Assembly (NCBI GenBank): GCA_028825445.1
Contig: JAPKAD010000016.1
Coordinates: 1 to 46,360, forward strand
From: Octadecabacter sp.
Lineage (GTDB): Bacteria; Pseudomonadota; Alphaproteobacteria; Rhodobacterales; Rhodobacteraceae
Direction: 5' to 3'
DNA: 46,360 nucleotides
Shown here: positions 8,817 to 18,050 of the stretch, one piece after another
Layout of the letters: every line of letters begins with the position of its first letter
How positions within the stretch are numbered: position 1 is the first letter of the stretch
Notes under the pieces: generated by a model
The model's database searches: none
What the model was told of the DNA's origin: nothing
What the model saw: the letters and a program-made list of their open reading frames with translations, nothing else
Made by a program: the position numbers and the translations under genes

Positions 8817-9674
8817 TTATCGTGGTCGCGTTGGTGGCGTTCCTGATGAGGTATGGTTACGTCTAGTATTAAGTGAATCGCAATTTATCAGCGTCACTGT
8901 GACAAAGGCCACGTAAAGCAACAAATACCAACTGCCAATTTTGCTGAAAGACGTCATTTCAAACGTGTGCGAACCGGCGTAGACCCATGTTCCTGTCAAG
9001 GTACCAATATTTTCTGCAATCCACAAAAAGAAGCTGGCAAAGAGTGTTGCAAGAGGGAAAGGGTAAGTGCGACCATTGGTAAACACAACGTGGGTGCGCA
9101 AGAAGACAATTACCGTGGCTGCAAAAAGTACGAGCCGTATATCGGGCACATAATGGTGTGAAAAAAAGTTTACATAAATAAATATTGCCAGTACCGCAGT
9201 AAGCCAGAAGGTCGGATAGTGGGTGAACCGCAAATTAAAAATTCTGATAACCCGCGCTATGTAGCTACCGACAGATGCATACATAAATCCGCTGAAAAGT
9301 GGCACGTTTACCAACATGAAAAAAGCTTCTTCTGGGTATGTCCATGATCCAGCGTTGACCTTGAAAATCTCCATAGCAGTTCCGGTTATGTGAAAGAGGC
9401 CGATTATTTTGGCTTCTTGCCAACTTTCAAATTTAAAAAACAACATAGTGGCCTGAGTTAAGACTGCGAATGCGAATAAGGCGTCATATCTGGCAATTGA
9501 CCAGTCATTTTCCCAGATCACATTTGTGCAAATTATTGCCAACAACAGAAGTGCTCCAAAAAAGCACGCCGAGAGTTGTTTTAGTGTAAAGAGAGTGGCC
9601 TCTGCCATTAGTGGAGGAAGCTTGGATCGCAAGTGGCGGTCTATGATGGTATCAAATAAATGAGACTGATTCAT
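8817..9674 (-). CDS. DUF817 family integral membrane protein
   Basis: 285 residues with about eight hydrophobic segments, so an inner-membrane protein. DUF817 features visible: GSWTYPEEAF after the third or fourth segment, VPLFSGFMYASVGSYIARV, a TYPFP loop, the motif ENIGTLTGTWVYAG and the late SKIGSWYLLLYVAF. The family is widespread (it includes Bacillus YoaT) and has no established function. The tail after the last segment is polar and Thr/Pro-rich. Its start lies 83 bases after the glyA stop on the same strand with no terminator seen, so read-through from glyA is likely. Confidence 0.85.
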   Translation of the reverse strand: MNQSHLFDTIIDRHLRSKLPPLMAEATLFTLKQLSACFFGALLLLAIICTNVIWENDWSIARYDALFAFAVLTQATMLFFKFESWQEAKIIGLFHITGTAMEIFKVNAGSWTYPEEAFFMLVNVPLFSGFMYASVGSYIARVIRIFNLRFTHYPTFWLTAVLAIFIYVNFFSHHYVPDIRLVLFAATVIVFLRTHVVFTNGRTYPFPLATLFASFFLWIAENIGTLTGTWVYAGSHTFEMTSFSKIGSWYLLLYVAFVTVTLINCDSLNTRRNHTSSGTPPTRPR

Positions 9675-9757
9675 GGCTCTATAAAATCGGGTACAACCTG
9701 AGACATCTACGTTGTCTTTGCGTATGTCCCATGGCTGCGTTACCGATTTTCAACTGT

Positions 9758-11053
9758 TCAAAGGTTGGGATAAATTGGGAAGCTATCACAGAGTGCTTCA
9801 ACTTCGGCTCTTACCTTTGCCTCGACATCTGCATTACCACTCTCACCATTCGCCGCCAACCCGTCAACCACTTCAACGATCCAATCTGCGACCTGACGGA
9901 ATTCGATTTCAGTGAACCCACGTGTTGTGCCTGCAGGTGATCCTAGACGCACACCAGAAGTCACCATCGGCTTTTCAGGATCGAATGGTATACCATTTTT
10001 GTTGCAGGTAATGTGAGCACGTTCGAGCGCGGCTTCGGTGTCATTGCCTTTGACGCCCTTGGGGCGAAGGTCGACAAGCATCAGGTGAGTGTCGGTTCCG
10101 CCTGTTATTATGTCCAAGCCACCTTTGACCAATTGCTCTGCCAGCGCTTTGGCGTTCTTTACGACCTGTTCTTGGTAGGCCTTGAATTCAGGGCGTAATG
10201 CCTCTCCAAATGCCACAGCCTTGCCCGCAATGACGTGCATTAACGGCCCACCTTGTATACCGGGAAAAATAGCAGAATTAAATTTTTTGGCCAGTGCTTC
10301 ATCGTTGGTACAGATCATACCGCCTCGTGGGCCGCGCAGGGTTTTGTGAGTCGTTGTGGTGGCAACGTGGGCGTGTGGAAATGGCGATGGATAGAGACCC
10401 GCTGCGACAAAACCTGCGAAGTGCGCCATGTCGACAAGAAGGTAGGCACCAACGCTGTCAGCAATTTCGCGCATGCGTTTAAAGTCAATAATGCGTGGAA
10501 TGGCGGACCCGCCTGCGATAATTAACTTTGGCTGATGCTCGGTCGCTAGTGTTTGAACTTGTTCATAGTCCAACAGGTTATCAGTTTTCTTCACACCATA
10601 CTGAATAGCGTTGTAAATTTTGCCCGATTGGTTTGGCTTTGCGCCATGGGTCAGGTGACCTCCCGCGTCTAGCGACATGCCTAGAATGGTGTCTCCGGGC
10701 TTGATCAGTGCCTGAAAAACACCTTGATTTGCTTGACTCCCTGAGTTCGGTTGAACGTTCACAAATTCACAACCAAATAATTGCTTTGCACGATCAATGG
10801 CCAAGTTTTCAGCTACATCAACGTGTTGGCAGCCGCCATAATACCGTCGGCCTGGGTAGCCTTCGGCGTATTTGTTGGTCATCACGCTGCCTTGCGCTTC
10901 CATAACTGCGGCAGAAACGATGTTTTCTGATGCAATCAGTTCTATTTCTTTGCGCTGACGGCCCAGTTCCGCACCAATCGCTTCAGCAATTTCGGGGTCA
11001 CGAGTCGAAAGGCTTTCGGTGAAAAAACCGGTGTCTTTAGTTATGGCATTCAT
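9758..11053 (-). CDS. glyA: serine hydroxymethyltransferase
   Basis: 431 residues, full length. PLP enzyme converting serine and tetrahydrofolate to glycine and 5,10-methylene-tetrahydrofolate, the main source of one-carbon units. The PLP lysine is K237 in [14 protein letters not shown]; other signatures are [11 protein letters not shown] (38-48), [15 protein letters not shown] (60-74), [11 protein letters not shown] and [10 protein letters not shown]. It is divergent from nadK, with 173 bases between the starts. No riboswitch-like fold was recognised in that space. Confidence 0.97.
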   Translation of the reverse strand: MNAITKDTGFFTESLSTRDPEIAEAIGAELGRQRKEIELIASENIVSAAVMEAQGSVMTNKYAEGYPGRRYYGGCQHVDVAENLAIDRAKQLFGCEFVNVQPNSGSQANQGVFQALIKPGDTILGMSLDAGGHLTHGAKPNQSGKIYNAIQYGVKKTDNLLDYEQVQTLATEHQPKLIIAGGSAIPRIIDFKRMREIADSVGAYLLVDMAHFAGFVAAGLYPSPFPHAHVATTTTHKTLRGPRGGMICTNDEALAKKFNSAIFPGIQGGPLMHVIAGKAVAFGEALRPEFKAYQEQVVKNAKALAEQLVKGGLDIITGGTDTHLMLVDLRPKGVKGNDTEAALERAHITCNKNGIPFDPEKPMVTSGVRLGSPAGTTRGFTEIEFRQVADWIVEVVDGLAANGESGNADVEAKVRAEVEALCDSFPIYPNL

Positions 11054-11226
11054 TGCGGTTATCCTTTGGCGAAATTATTAATTCATTCATAGGCCTTCGA
11101 CTTGTGGCTTATAACCCCAAATTTTCTATATTTATTATCTTAGTTCCGACAATCTTACCTCGATGTGCGACTTGCGTTTTGGTAGAGTGCAGGGGACAAC
11201 AGTTTTTGAAACTTGAAAGAATTTTT

Positions 11227-12006
11227 ATGTCTGTTGATCGTATTTTTAAAACTAAAATTGCGTTTGTGGCCAGTGATATGCCGATTGCGCAAGCTGCAAA
11301 AGTGGCTTTGACGTTGCAATATGGCGGTGTTGTAGTTGAAAATGCTGATATTATTGTTGCTTTAGGCGGTGACGGTTTCATGCTGGAAACGCTGCACAGT
11401 ACCCAAGATTTACCTGCACCAGTTTACGGAATGAACCGTGGTACAGTTGGGTTCTTGATGAACAACTATTCAGCGCAAGGACTGCGGGACCGTCTTTTAA
11501 AAGCACAAGAAGAGGTCATTAATCCCCTTCACATGCTTGCCACCTGCGTCAACGGAACGCAGCACAAGGCTCTTGCGATTAACGAAGTGTCCTTGCTGCG
11601 CGCGGGCCCACAGGCTGCAAAGCTACGTATTTATGTGGATGGTACGTTGCGGATGGACGAGTTGGTCTGCGACGGTGCACTTTTGGCGACGCCGGCTGGA
11701 TCCACAGCTTATAACTATTCTGCCCATGGGCCAATCCTTCCCATTGGTTCGGACGTTTTGGCGCTGACTGCTGTTGCTGCGTTCCGGCCGCGTCGCTGGC
11801 GGGGTGCGCTGTTGTCCAAATCGGCGCGAGTAACGTTTGATGTAACGAACGCCTTCAAACGTCCTGTAAATGTCGACGCGGATGGTGTATCGGTCAAAGA
11901 CGTCAAACAGGTCGATGTGTGGTCAGCACCAGAAATTTCACACCGCATCCTGTTCGACCCTGGCCATGGATTAGAGGAACGGTTGATCCAAGAACAATTC
12001 GCTTAA
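11227..12006 (+). CDS. nadK: NAD kinase
   Basis: 259 residues from ATG 11227. Phosphorylates NAD to NADP. The GGDGFML motif (residues 47-53) is the family's catalytic and nucleotide loop; AINEVSLLR and ATPAGSTAYNYSAHGPI are the other conserved blocks. The open frame runs back to 11053, but the extra 58 codons are low-quality and overlap the glyA upstream region, so the later ATG, with GAAAGA upstream, is chosen. Its stop lies one base from the convergent prpE stop. NADP supply fits with the NADP-type malic enzyme nearby, but no shared regulation is visible. Confidence 0.95.
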   Translation: MSVDRIFKTKIAFVASDMPIAQAAKVALTLQYGGVVVENADIIVALGGDGFMLETLHSTQDLPAPVYGMNRGTVGFLMNNYSAQGLRDRLLKAQEEVINPLHMLATCVNGTQHKALAINEVSLLRAGPQAAKLRIYVDGTLRMDELVCDGALLATPAGSTAYNYSAHGPILPIGSDVLALTAVAAFRPRRWRGALLSKSARVTFDVTNAFKRPVNVDADGVSVKDVKQVDVWSAPEISHRILFDPGHGLEERLIQEQFA

Positions 12007-12007
12007 A

Positions 12008-13900
12008 TTAGCTGCCAGCATATCCAAGTGGTTTTAAAGCTTCGCGGATTTCATCCAAGATGTCTGGGTCATCAATGGTTGCGGGCATTTTAAATTCTGC
12101 ACCATCCGCAATTTTTACCATTGTGGCACGCAGAATTTTACCAGATCTTGTTTTTGGCAAACGGTCTACCACGATGCAAAGTTTGAATGCGGCAACGGGG
12201 CCGATCTTGTCACGCACGAGCTTGACGCAACCGCGAACAACGTCCTCATGTGAAGTTTTAGTGCCTTTGTTCAGGCAAACAAACCCGACCGGTAATTGGC
12301 CCTTCAATTGATCCGTAACGCCAATTACTGCGCACTCTGCCACGTCTGGATGCGCTGCAAGGACTTCTTCCATGCCTCCCGTTGAAAGCCTATGGCCCGC
12401 AACGTTAATCACGTCGTCCGTACGGGCCATAATGTAAAGATAGCCGTCTTCGTCAATCATGCCTGCGTCACCGGTTTCATAATATCCGGGGAAGGTGTGA
12501 AGGTAGCTCTTTAAGAACCGGTCTTCAGCATTCCAAAGCGTTGGCAATGTTCCGGGCGGCAGGGGCAGTTTAATCGCAATCGCACCAAGTTCACCTGCAG
12601 GCATTTGGTGTCCGTTGTCATCAAGAATATGCACATTATACCCTGGCATTGCTACTGTTGGTGAGCCAAGTTTCACTGGCATCGGTTCGATACCAACAGG
12701 GTTGCCAGCGATTGTATAGCCAGTTTCAGTTTGCCACCAGTGATCATAAATGGGCTTGCCAAGCTTATCTTGCATCCATTCAATCGTGTCGGGATCTGCC
12801 CGTTCGCCTGCGAGGTAGATTTGATCTAGATTGGATAGATCATAATCCTTGATCAATTTGCCCTTTGGATCTTCGCGTTTTACAGCACGAAAGGCAGTTG
12901 GTGCGGTAAAGAAGGATTTAACCTTGTGTTGTTCAATCACTCGCCAGAAGGTACCTGCGTCCGGCGTGCCAACAGGTTTTCCCTCAAACACAATAGTAGT
13001 GTTGCCGTGGATCAATGGCCCATAACAAATGTAACTGTGGCCCACGACCCAGCCAACATCTGATGCGGCCCAGAACACATCACCAGGATCTACATTATAT
13101 ATATTTTTCATCGTCCAGTGCAAGGCAACAAGATGGCCAGCAGTAGGTCGCACAACGCCCTTCGGTGCGCCTGTGGTGCCGGAGGTATAGAGAATATAGG
13201 CTGGATGTGTGCCTTCAACCATAACGCAATCGGCTGGTTCGACGCCAATCTGAAAGTCTTGCCAGTCGACGTCACGGCCTTCAGTTAGTGCAGCCACCTG
13301 TTGCTCACGTTGATAAATAACACATAATTCAGGTTTATGTGTCGCAAGATTTATTGCGCCGTCCAGCAGTGGTTTATAATGAATCACGCGACCCGGTTCT
13401 AATCCGCAAGACGCTGCGATGATCGCCTTGGGTGTGGCATCGTCAATCCGCACTGCCAGTTCGTTGGCGGCAAATCCACCAAACACTACCGAATGGATCG
13501 CACCTAGCCGTGCGCAGGCCAACATTGCTTCAAGTGCCTCGGGAACCATCGGCATGTAGATAATTACGCGGTCACCTTTTGAGATACCTTTCGCCTTCAA
13601 TGCACCGGCAAGGGAAGCCACACGTGTCAGTAGTTCGGTATAGCTGATCTCGCTGACAGTATCAGTCATAGGGCTGTCGTAGATGATGGCAACTTGATCG
13701 CCACGACCGGCCTCAACATGGCGGTCAAGTGCGTTGAAGCAGGTATTTACCCGCGCATCGCGGTACCATTCATAGAAAGGCGCCCTATCGTCAAAAAGAG
13801 CTTTGGTCGGTGGGGTGTCCCAGTCAATCGCGTTAGCTGCTTGCATCCAGAAACCTTCTGGATCGTCCTGCCAACTTTTATATATGTCGCGGTATGCCAT
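12008..13900 (-). CDS. prpE: propionyl-CoA synthetase (propionate--CoA ligase)
   Basis: 630 residues. AMP-forming acyl-CoA synthetase of the acetyl-CoA synthetase type, activating propionate to propionyl-CoA. N-terminal ACAS-type domain (DIYKSWQDDPEGFW), AMP motif YTSGTTGAPKGVVRPT, A5/A7-type motifs HWWQTETGYTIAGN and YETGDAG, and the C-terminal acetylatable lysine in KTRSGKILRATM. The sequence style (MAYRDIYKSW start, GCVKLVRDKIGPVAAFK) fits PrpE better than Acs. The product would enter the propionyl-CoA carboxylase/methylmalonyl-CoA route that MeaB serves. Its 547-base upstream region carries clustered TTTGCAAA-like half-sites (13979-14077). Confidence 0.93.
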   Translation of the reverse strand: MAYRDIYKSWQDDPEGFWMQAANAIDWDTPPTKALFDDRAPFYEWYRDARVNTCFNALDRHVEAGRGDQVAIIYDSPMTDTVSEISYTELLTRVASLAGALKAKGISKGDRVIIYMPMVPEALEAMLACARLGAIHSVVFGGFAANELAVRIDDATPKAIIAASCGLEPGRVIHYKPLLDGAINLATHKPELCVIYQREQQVAALTEGRDVDWQDFQIGVEPADCVMVEGTHPAYILYTSGTTGAPKGVVRPTAGHLVALHWTMKNIYNVDPGDVFWAASDVGWVVGHSYICYGPLIHGNTTIVFEGKPVGTPDAGTFWRVIEQHKVKSFFTAPTAFRAVKREDPKGKLIKDYDLSNLDQIYLAGERADPDTIEWMQDKLGKPIYDHWWQTETGYTIAGNPVGIEPMPVKLGSPTVAMPGYNVHILDDNGHQMPAGELGAIAIKLPLPPGTLPTLWNAEDRFLKSYLHTFPGYYETGDAGMIDEDGYLYIMARTDDVINVAGHRLSTGGMEEVLAAHPDVAECAVIGVTDQLKGQLPVGFVCLNKGTKTSHEDVVRGCVKLVRDKIGPVAAFKLCIVVDRLPKTRSGKILRATMVKIADGAEFKMPATIDDPDILDEIREALKPLGYAGS

Positions 13901-13978
13901 GGTATTCTCCCTGTGTTAACCTACGAATAGGCCCTGCAGGGCGTAGTGAGCAAGGCTGTTTGCGTACCTGTTGGCGAC

Positions 13979-14077
13979 TTTGCAAAATGATGCACGATCT
14001 TGTTGCAAATGTTTGCAAAGCTATTGTTTACTGTTCTGATTAGCAAAGTATAAAGCACCAGTCTGCAAATTTGCAAA
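13979..14077 (-). promoter_or_regulatory. cluster of TTTGCAAA half-sites upstream of prpE
   Basis: TTTGCAAA at 13979-13986; GTTGCAAA at 14002-14009 with TTTGCAAA at 14012-14019; TCTGCAAA at 14062-14069 directly followed by TTTGCAAA at 14070-14077. A further TTGCAAATTTG lies at 14309-14319. The Rhodobacter sphaeroides short-chain acyl-CoA regulator PccR (ScfR family) is reported to bind TTTGCAAA-N4-TTTGCAAA (recalled), so this is a likely binding region for a PccR/ScfR homologue encoded elsewhere. Spacings here are 2 and 0 rather than 4. The rest of 13901-14447 shows no gene. Confidence 0.6.
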
Positions 14078-14447
14078 CTATCTGAAATCTCTTGCAGGCG
14101 AATCTGATCTTTTGACCTACTCCAAGTCAAGAACCTTATAATATTGTTTAGGGTGGGCTGATAGCCCCTTCTAGGCCATTGATAACCATCAAAGAAAGCT
14201 TCAAGAAACATCAATTAAAAGTATTCTGGTGGATATTCAGACGTATAATATGGACTAATCTTCTCCGCTTCTGACTAGATTAGACACAACAATCCATAAA
14301 AAATAAAATTGCAAATTTGGTGCCAGTCACTGTAACACTTTCACTGCTTAAGTCTGTAGTTAAATAACAGGCACCATTGTGAAATTAATAGATATTTTGT
14401 AGTTTGAAAAAAGGGGAGAACGGCAGCTTCATCTTTTCATGGCCTGT

Positions 14448-16760
14448 TTAACCATAATCCTTCACTGGAGTGCCAGCGATTGCCGCCATGTTCAGTAAGC
14501 CGCGTGGAGTGATAGACGGCGTGACGATATGGGCGCGATTGCCCATGCCCATCAGGATTGGTCCAACTTCAAGTCCGCCTGCCTTCATCTTAAGAATATT
14601 GCGCACACCACTGGCAGCGTCGGCATGCCCAAAGATCAGCACGTTAGCCGCACCTTTCATCCGCCCACACGGCAACAAGCGTTCGCGCAATTCAGGATCA
14701 AGTGCGGCATCAACGTTCATTTCTCCTTCATAAGTAAAATCGACCTTGTGCGCGTCCAGTATGGACATCGCTGCGCGCATTCTGTTGCCAGTGTCACAAT
14801 CCAAATTGCCAAATTGTGACTGGGCACAAAACGCAACATTTGGGTTTAGCCCAAAGCGTTTCACATGCCGAGCAGCACCAATTGCGGACTGTGCAATCTG
14901 TTCTGGCGTGGGTTCGGATCGCACATGCGTATCAGCGATGAACAATGGCCCATCTTCGAGTATCATCATGCTAAGTGCACCTTGAACTTGGTGGTTTTTA
15001 CCCAAAATCTCCTCAATATAATTCAGGTGCCAGCGGAACTGGCCAAAGGTGCCGCAGATCATGCTGTCAGCTTCGCCGCGCTGCACCATAACTGCACCAA
15101 TGGCGGTGGTGTTGGTGCGCATCACGGCTTTTGCTAAATCAGGCGTAACGCCATGTCGTGCCATCAATGAGTGGTATGTTTCCCAATAATCTCGGTACCG
15201 TGGGTCGTTTTCCGGATTCACGATATCTAGGCTGCTGAGATCAATATCAAGACCAGCGCGTTCAGCTCGCAGTGCGATCACGTCAGGGCGGCCTATCAAG
15301 ATTGGGGTCTCTGTAGTTTCTTCAATCACAGCTTGGGCTGCCCGCAACACGCGTTCGTCTTCACCTTCGGTAAACACGATCCGGCGGGTAACTTTTGCAG
15401 CCGCTTCGAATACGGGACGCATCAACATGGCGGACTTGAAAACTGATGCGTCCAATTTGGCTTTATAGGATAATAGATCGACCTGTTTAGTAGCGACACC
15501 GGTTTCCATAGCGGCTTTGGCGACGGCTGATGCCACGACACCCATTAAACGTGGATCAAATGGCTTGGGGATCAGGTAGTCGACGCCAAATGTCATCTGT
15601 TCGCCTTGATAGGCGGCGGCGGCTTCGGCGGATGTGGTGGCGCGGGCCAAGGCTGCGATACCTTGGACACAGCCCATTTTCATAGCGTCGTTAATTTCAG
15701 TTGCGCCAACGTCCAATGCGCCCCGAAAGATGAACGGAAAGCACAACACGTTATTCACTTGGTTTGGAAAATCGCTGCGCCCCGTCGCCATAATCGCATC
15801 AGGCGCTACGGCACGCGCATCCTCGAGTGAAATTTCTGGATTCGGGTTTGCTAGTGCAAAGATAATCGGTGACCTTGTCATCCGAGCAACCATGTCTGGC
15901 TTCAAAACGCCAGGACCGGACAGCCCGAGAAACATGTCGGCTCCGTCTATCACATTGCCGAGTGTAGCGGCCGTTTTGCCTTGGGCAAATTCGGCTTTTT
16001 GTGGTGTCATGTCTTTTTTGCGGCCTTCATAGACCAGACCTTCTATGTCACACAGCCAGATGTTTTCACGTTTAACACCAAGTTTTAGCAACATATTCAG
16101 GCATGCGATTCCTGCAGCTCCACCGCCAGTGCTGACGATTTTAATGTCTTCGAATTTTTTACCAGATACTGCCATTGCGTTGGTCGCCGCAGCACCAACA
16201 ACAATGGCAGTACCGTGCTGATCGTCATGGAAAACAGGAATTTTCATACGTTCTTGGCAGATTTTTTCAACAATAAAACATTCAGGTGCTTTGATGTCTT
16301 CAAGGTTGATCGCACCGAATGTCGGCTCCAGCGCACATACAATATCGGCCAGCTTTTTGGGGTCAGACTCATTTATCTCAATATCAAAACAGTTGATGTT
16401 GGCGAATTTTTTAAATAAAACAGCTTTGCCTTCCATAACCGGTTTGGACGCTAGCGCACCAATATTCCCAAGTCCCAGGACAGCTGAGCCGTTGGTCACA
16501 ACTGCAACCAAATTACCCCGCGCAGTGTAATCATGCGCTGTTGCTGGATCGTTCTTAATTTCAATACAAGCTTCTGCTACTCCAGGTGAATAAGCCCGTG
16601 CTAAATCGCGTCCGTTTGCCATTGGCTTGGTCGCGCGGATCTCCAGCTTGCCCGGTTTGGGGTAGCGGTGATAATCCAGAGCTGCCTGCCGTAAAGTTTC
16701 TTTTTTCTGGGCGTCAACTGCGGACGCGTCGATCAGGGTCTTGGGAGGCGTGTCTGACAT
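14448..16760 (-). CDS. maeB: NADP-dependent malic enzyme with phosphotransacetylase-like domain
   Basis: 770 residues in the two-part MaeB arrangement. Residues about 20-430 are the malic enzyme (YHRYPKPGKLEI, AYSPGVAEAC, NGSAVLGLGNIGA, FHDDQHGTAIVVGAA, the nucleotide loop STGGGAAGIACLN, ALANPNPEIS); about 440-770 is a phosphotransacetylase-like domain (RRIVFTEGEDERVLRAA, NVLIFGHADAASG), known as regulatory and without acyltransferase activity in studied homologues. It decarboxylates malate to pyruvate with NADPH formation, which lets cells growing on acetyl- or propionyl-CoA sources make pyruvate. Divergent from the VOC-cupin gene; a 20-bp palindrome lies between them. Confidence 0.96.
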   Translation of the reverse strand: MSDTPPKTLIDASAVDAQKKETLRQAALDYHRYPKPGKLEIRATKPMANGRDLARAYSPGVAEACIEIKNDPATAHDYTARGNLVAVVTNGSAVLGLGNIGALASKPVMEGKAVLFKKFANINCFDIEINESDPKKLADIVCALEPTFGAINLEDIKAPECFIVEKICQERMKIPVFHDDQHGTAIVVGAAATNAMAVSGKKFEDIKIVSTGGGAAGIACLNMLLKLGVKRENIWLCDIEGLVYEGRKKDMTPQKAEFAQGKTAATLGNVIDGADMFLGLSGPGVLKPDMVARMTRSPIIFALANPNPEISLEDARAVAPDAIMATGRSDFPNQVNNVLCFPFIFRGALDVGATEINDAMKMGCVQGIAALARATTSAEAAAAYQGEQMTFGVDYLIPKPFDPRLMGVVASAVAKAAMETGVATKQVDLLSYKAKLDASVFKSAMLMRPVFEAAAKVTRRIVFTEGEDERVLRAAQAVIEETTETPILIGRPDVIALRAERAGLDIDLSSLDIVNPENDPRYRDYWETYHSLMARHGVTPDLAKAVMRTNTTAIGAVMVQRGEADSMICGTFGQFRWHLNYIEEILGKNHQVQGALSMMILEDGPLFIADTHVRSEPTPEQIAQSAIGAARHVKRFGLNPNVAFCAQSQFGNLDCDTGNRMRAAMSILDAHKVDFTYEGEMNVDAALDPELRERLLPCGRMKGAANVLIFGHADAASGVRNILKMKAGGLEVGPILMGMGNRAHIVTPSITPRGLLNMAAIAGTPVKDYG

Positions 16761-16805
16761 TGGGTCACCAGTCTATCAAAAGGTCAAATCTTAGGCATAG
16801 CAAAT

Positions 16806-16825
16806 ATAGTTTAATATTAAACTAT
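16806..16825. promoter_or_regulatory. 20-bp perfect palindrome between maeB and the cupin gene
   Basis: ATAGTTTAAT is followed directly by its exact reverse complement ATTAAACTAT. It lies 45 bases upstream of maeB and 27 bases upstream of the leader ORF on the other side, a natural operator position for a dimeric regulator. The binding protein is unknown. Confidence 0.5.
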
Positions 16826-16852
16826 CTATCTATTTATCGTTAGGGAAGCGAT

Positions 16853-16921
16853 ATGTCAGCTATAGGGACAAGATGCACTCTCTTGCAAATTCGAAAACTG
16901 AAGTCCAGATTGGCATTATGA
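16853..16921 (+). CDS. possible 22-residue leader ORF coupled to the cupin gene
   Basis: ATG 16853 is preceded by a strong Shine-Dalgarno (TAGGGAAGCGAT) and opens a 22-codon frame, beginning MSAIGTRCTLLQIRK, whose TGA (16919-16921) overlaps the ATG (16918) of the VOC-bicupin frame as ATGA. The downstream ATG has no good ribosome binding site of its own, so its translation may depend on termination here. The peptide is basic and not recognised. Confidence 0.4.
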   Translation: MSAIGTRCTLLQIRKLKSRLAL

Positions 16922-18006
16922 CAAAACTAGCAAAAATTCTTGCAGAAATATGCCTACCCAGCAGTTCTTTGAAGGATGACATTGGTTTTTTTACCAAAAC
17001 GCTACGTATGCGGATGGACTCAATTTATCCCGCTGATGACCCGACTGTGGCTGTATTTTCAGGTCATGGTTTGCGGGTTAGGCTGGACCAAAACCAAATC
17101 GGTGGTGCTGGACATATACGTATTTTAACAAGTGAAATAGATTTTGCAGATGCCCAACGGTTTACAGCACCGGGGGGAACGACGGTCGAAGTTAATACAC
17201 TAAATCCGCCCTTGCAAATGCCCGTCACCGATCACGCCTTTGTCGTTCGCCGATTGGCCGATCAGGCCCCGTGGGTGATTGGCCGTGCAGGAATGCATTA
17301 CCGGGATTTGATCCCCAATCGCCTTGGTGGATCAATTATTGCCAGCCACATTCGTATTCCCGATGGTGGCCCCGTGCCCGACATGGTGCACTATCACAAA
17401 GTCGGATTTCAGTTGATCTATTGTTATCGTGGCTGGGTCGATGTTTTGTACGAAGACCAAGGTGGCCCAATCCGTCTTCATGCTGGTGATTGTTTCATTC
17501 AGCCACCTGAAATTCGTCACCGCGTACTAGAAGCGTCAAGCGGGATTGAGGTGATAGAGATTGGTGTGCCCGCTGAACATGTCACAGAAATTGAACATGA
17601 AATGTCTTTGCCGACGCCTAATTTGCGTCCCGAGCGTGAATGGCAGGGGCAAAAGTTTGTGCACAACGTGGGGGAGGGTGCGACTTGGGCGCCGTTCCGA
17701 CTGAAAGGTTTCGTTGCTCGTGATACGACTATTAATGATGCTACCAAATCAGTAGCTGGTGTGCAGGTTGTGCGGCGTGCAACTGGCGACACGCAATGGG
17801 CTATGCATGATGCTGATATCCATTTCACCTTTGTGATGGAAGGCGCGATGACGCTTGAAGGGGAGGGCAATGACCCACAAAGCTTAGCCATGGGCGATGC
17901 CTTCGTTATTCCGCCTGGAATGGTCACGCGCTACTCTGACCCAACTGATGATCTTGAATTACTCGAAGTAACACTGGCTGGAACGTTTCAGACAACCTTG
18001 GCTTGA
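16918..18006 (+). CDS. VOC-like plus two-cupin fusion protein
   Basis: 362 residues from ATG 16918. An N-terminal glyoxalase/VOC-like half-domain (about 1-75: ILAEICLPSSSLKDDIGFFTKTL, VFSGHGLRVRLDQ) is followed by a first cupin (about 145-225: HYHKVGFQLIYCYRGWVDVL, LHAGDCFIQPPEIRHRV) and a second cupin (about 275-360: IHFTFVMEGAMTLEG, LAMGDAFVIPPGM). The frame also opens at ATG 16873 behind AGGGA, which would add 15 residues; the VOC start and the ATGA overlap favour 16918. First-cupin ligands (H-x-H, E, H) look intact; the second lacks the paired H-x-H. Substrate unknown. It precedes cdd by 44 bases, so it may head the nucleoside operon. Confidence 0.8.
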   Translation: MTKLAKILAEICLPSSSLKDDIGFFTKTLRMRMDSIYPADDPTVAVFSGHGLRVRLDQNQIGGAGHIRILTSEIDFADAQRFTAPGGTTVEVNTLNPPLQMPVTDHAFVVRRLADQAPWVIGRAGMHYRDLIPNRLGGSIIASHIRIPDGGPVPDMVHYHKVGFQLIYCYRGWVDVLYEDQGGPIRLHAGDCFIQPPEIRHRVLEASSGIEVIEIGVPAEHVTEIEHEMSLPTPNLRPEREWQGQKFVHNVGEGATWAPFRLKGFVARDTTINDATKSVAGVQVVRRATGDTQWAMHDADIHFTFVMEGAMTLEGEGNDPQSLAMGDAFVIPPGMVTRYSDPTDDLELLEVTLAGTFQTTLA

Positions 18007-18050
18007 ACTTATGCGATCCACGGCCCAATCTACAAAAAAAAGGATCTACG

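Noticed and set aside
11053-11226. Upstream extension of nadK to the glyA start
   Set aside because: Extra 58 codons lack NAD kinase likeness and span the divergent promoter region.
13921-14214. 97-codon minus-strand frame upstream of prpE
   Set aside because: No family, no ribosome binding site, and it runs through the half-site cluster.
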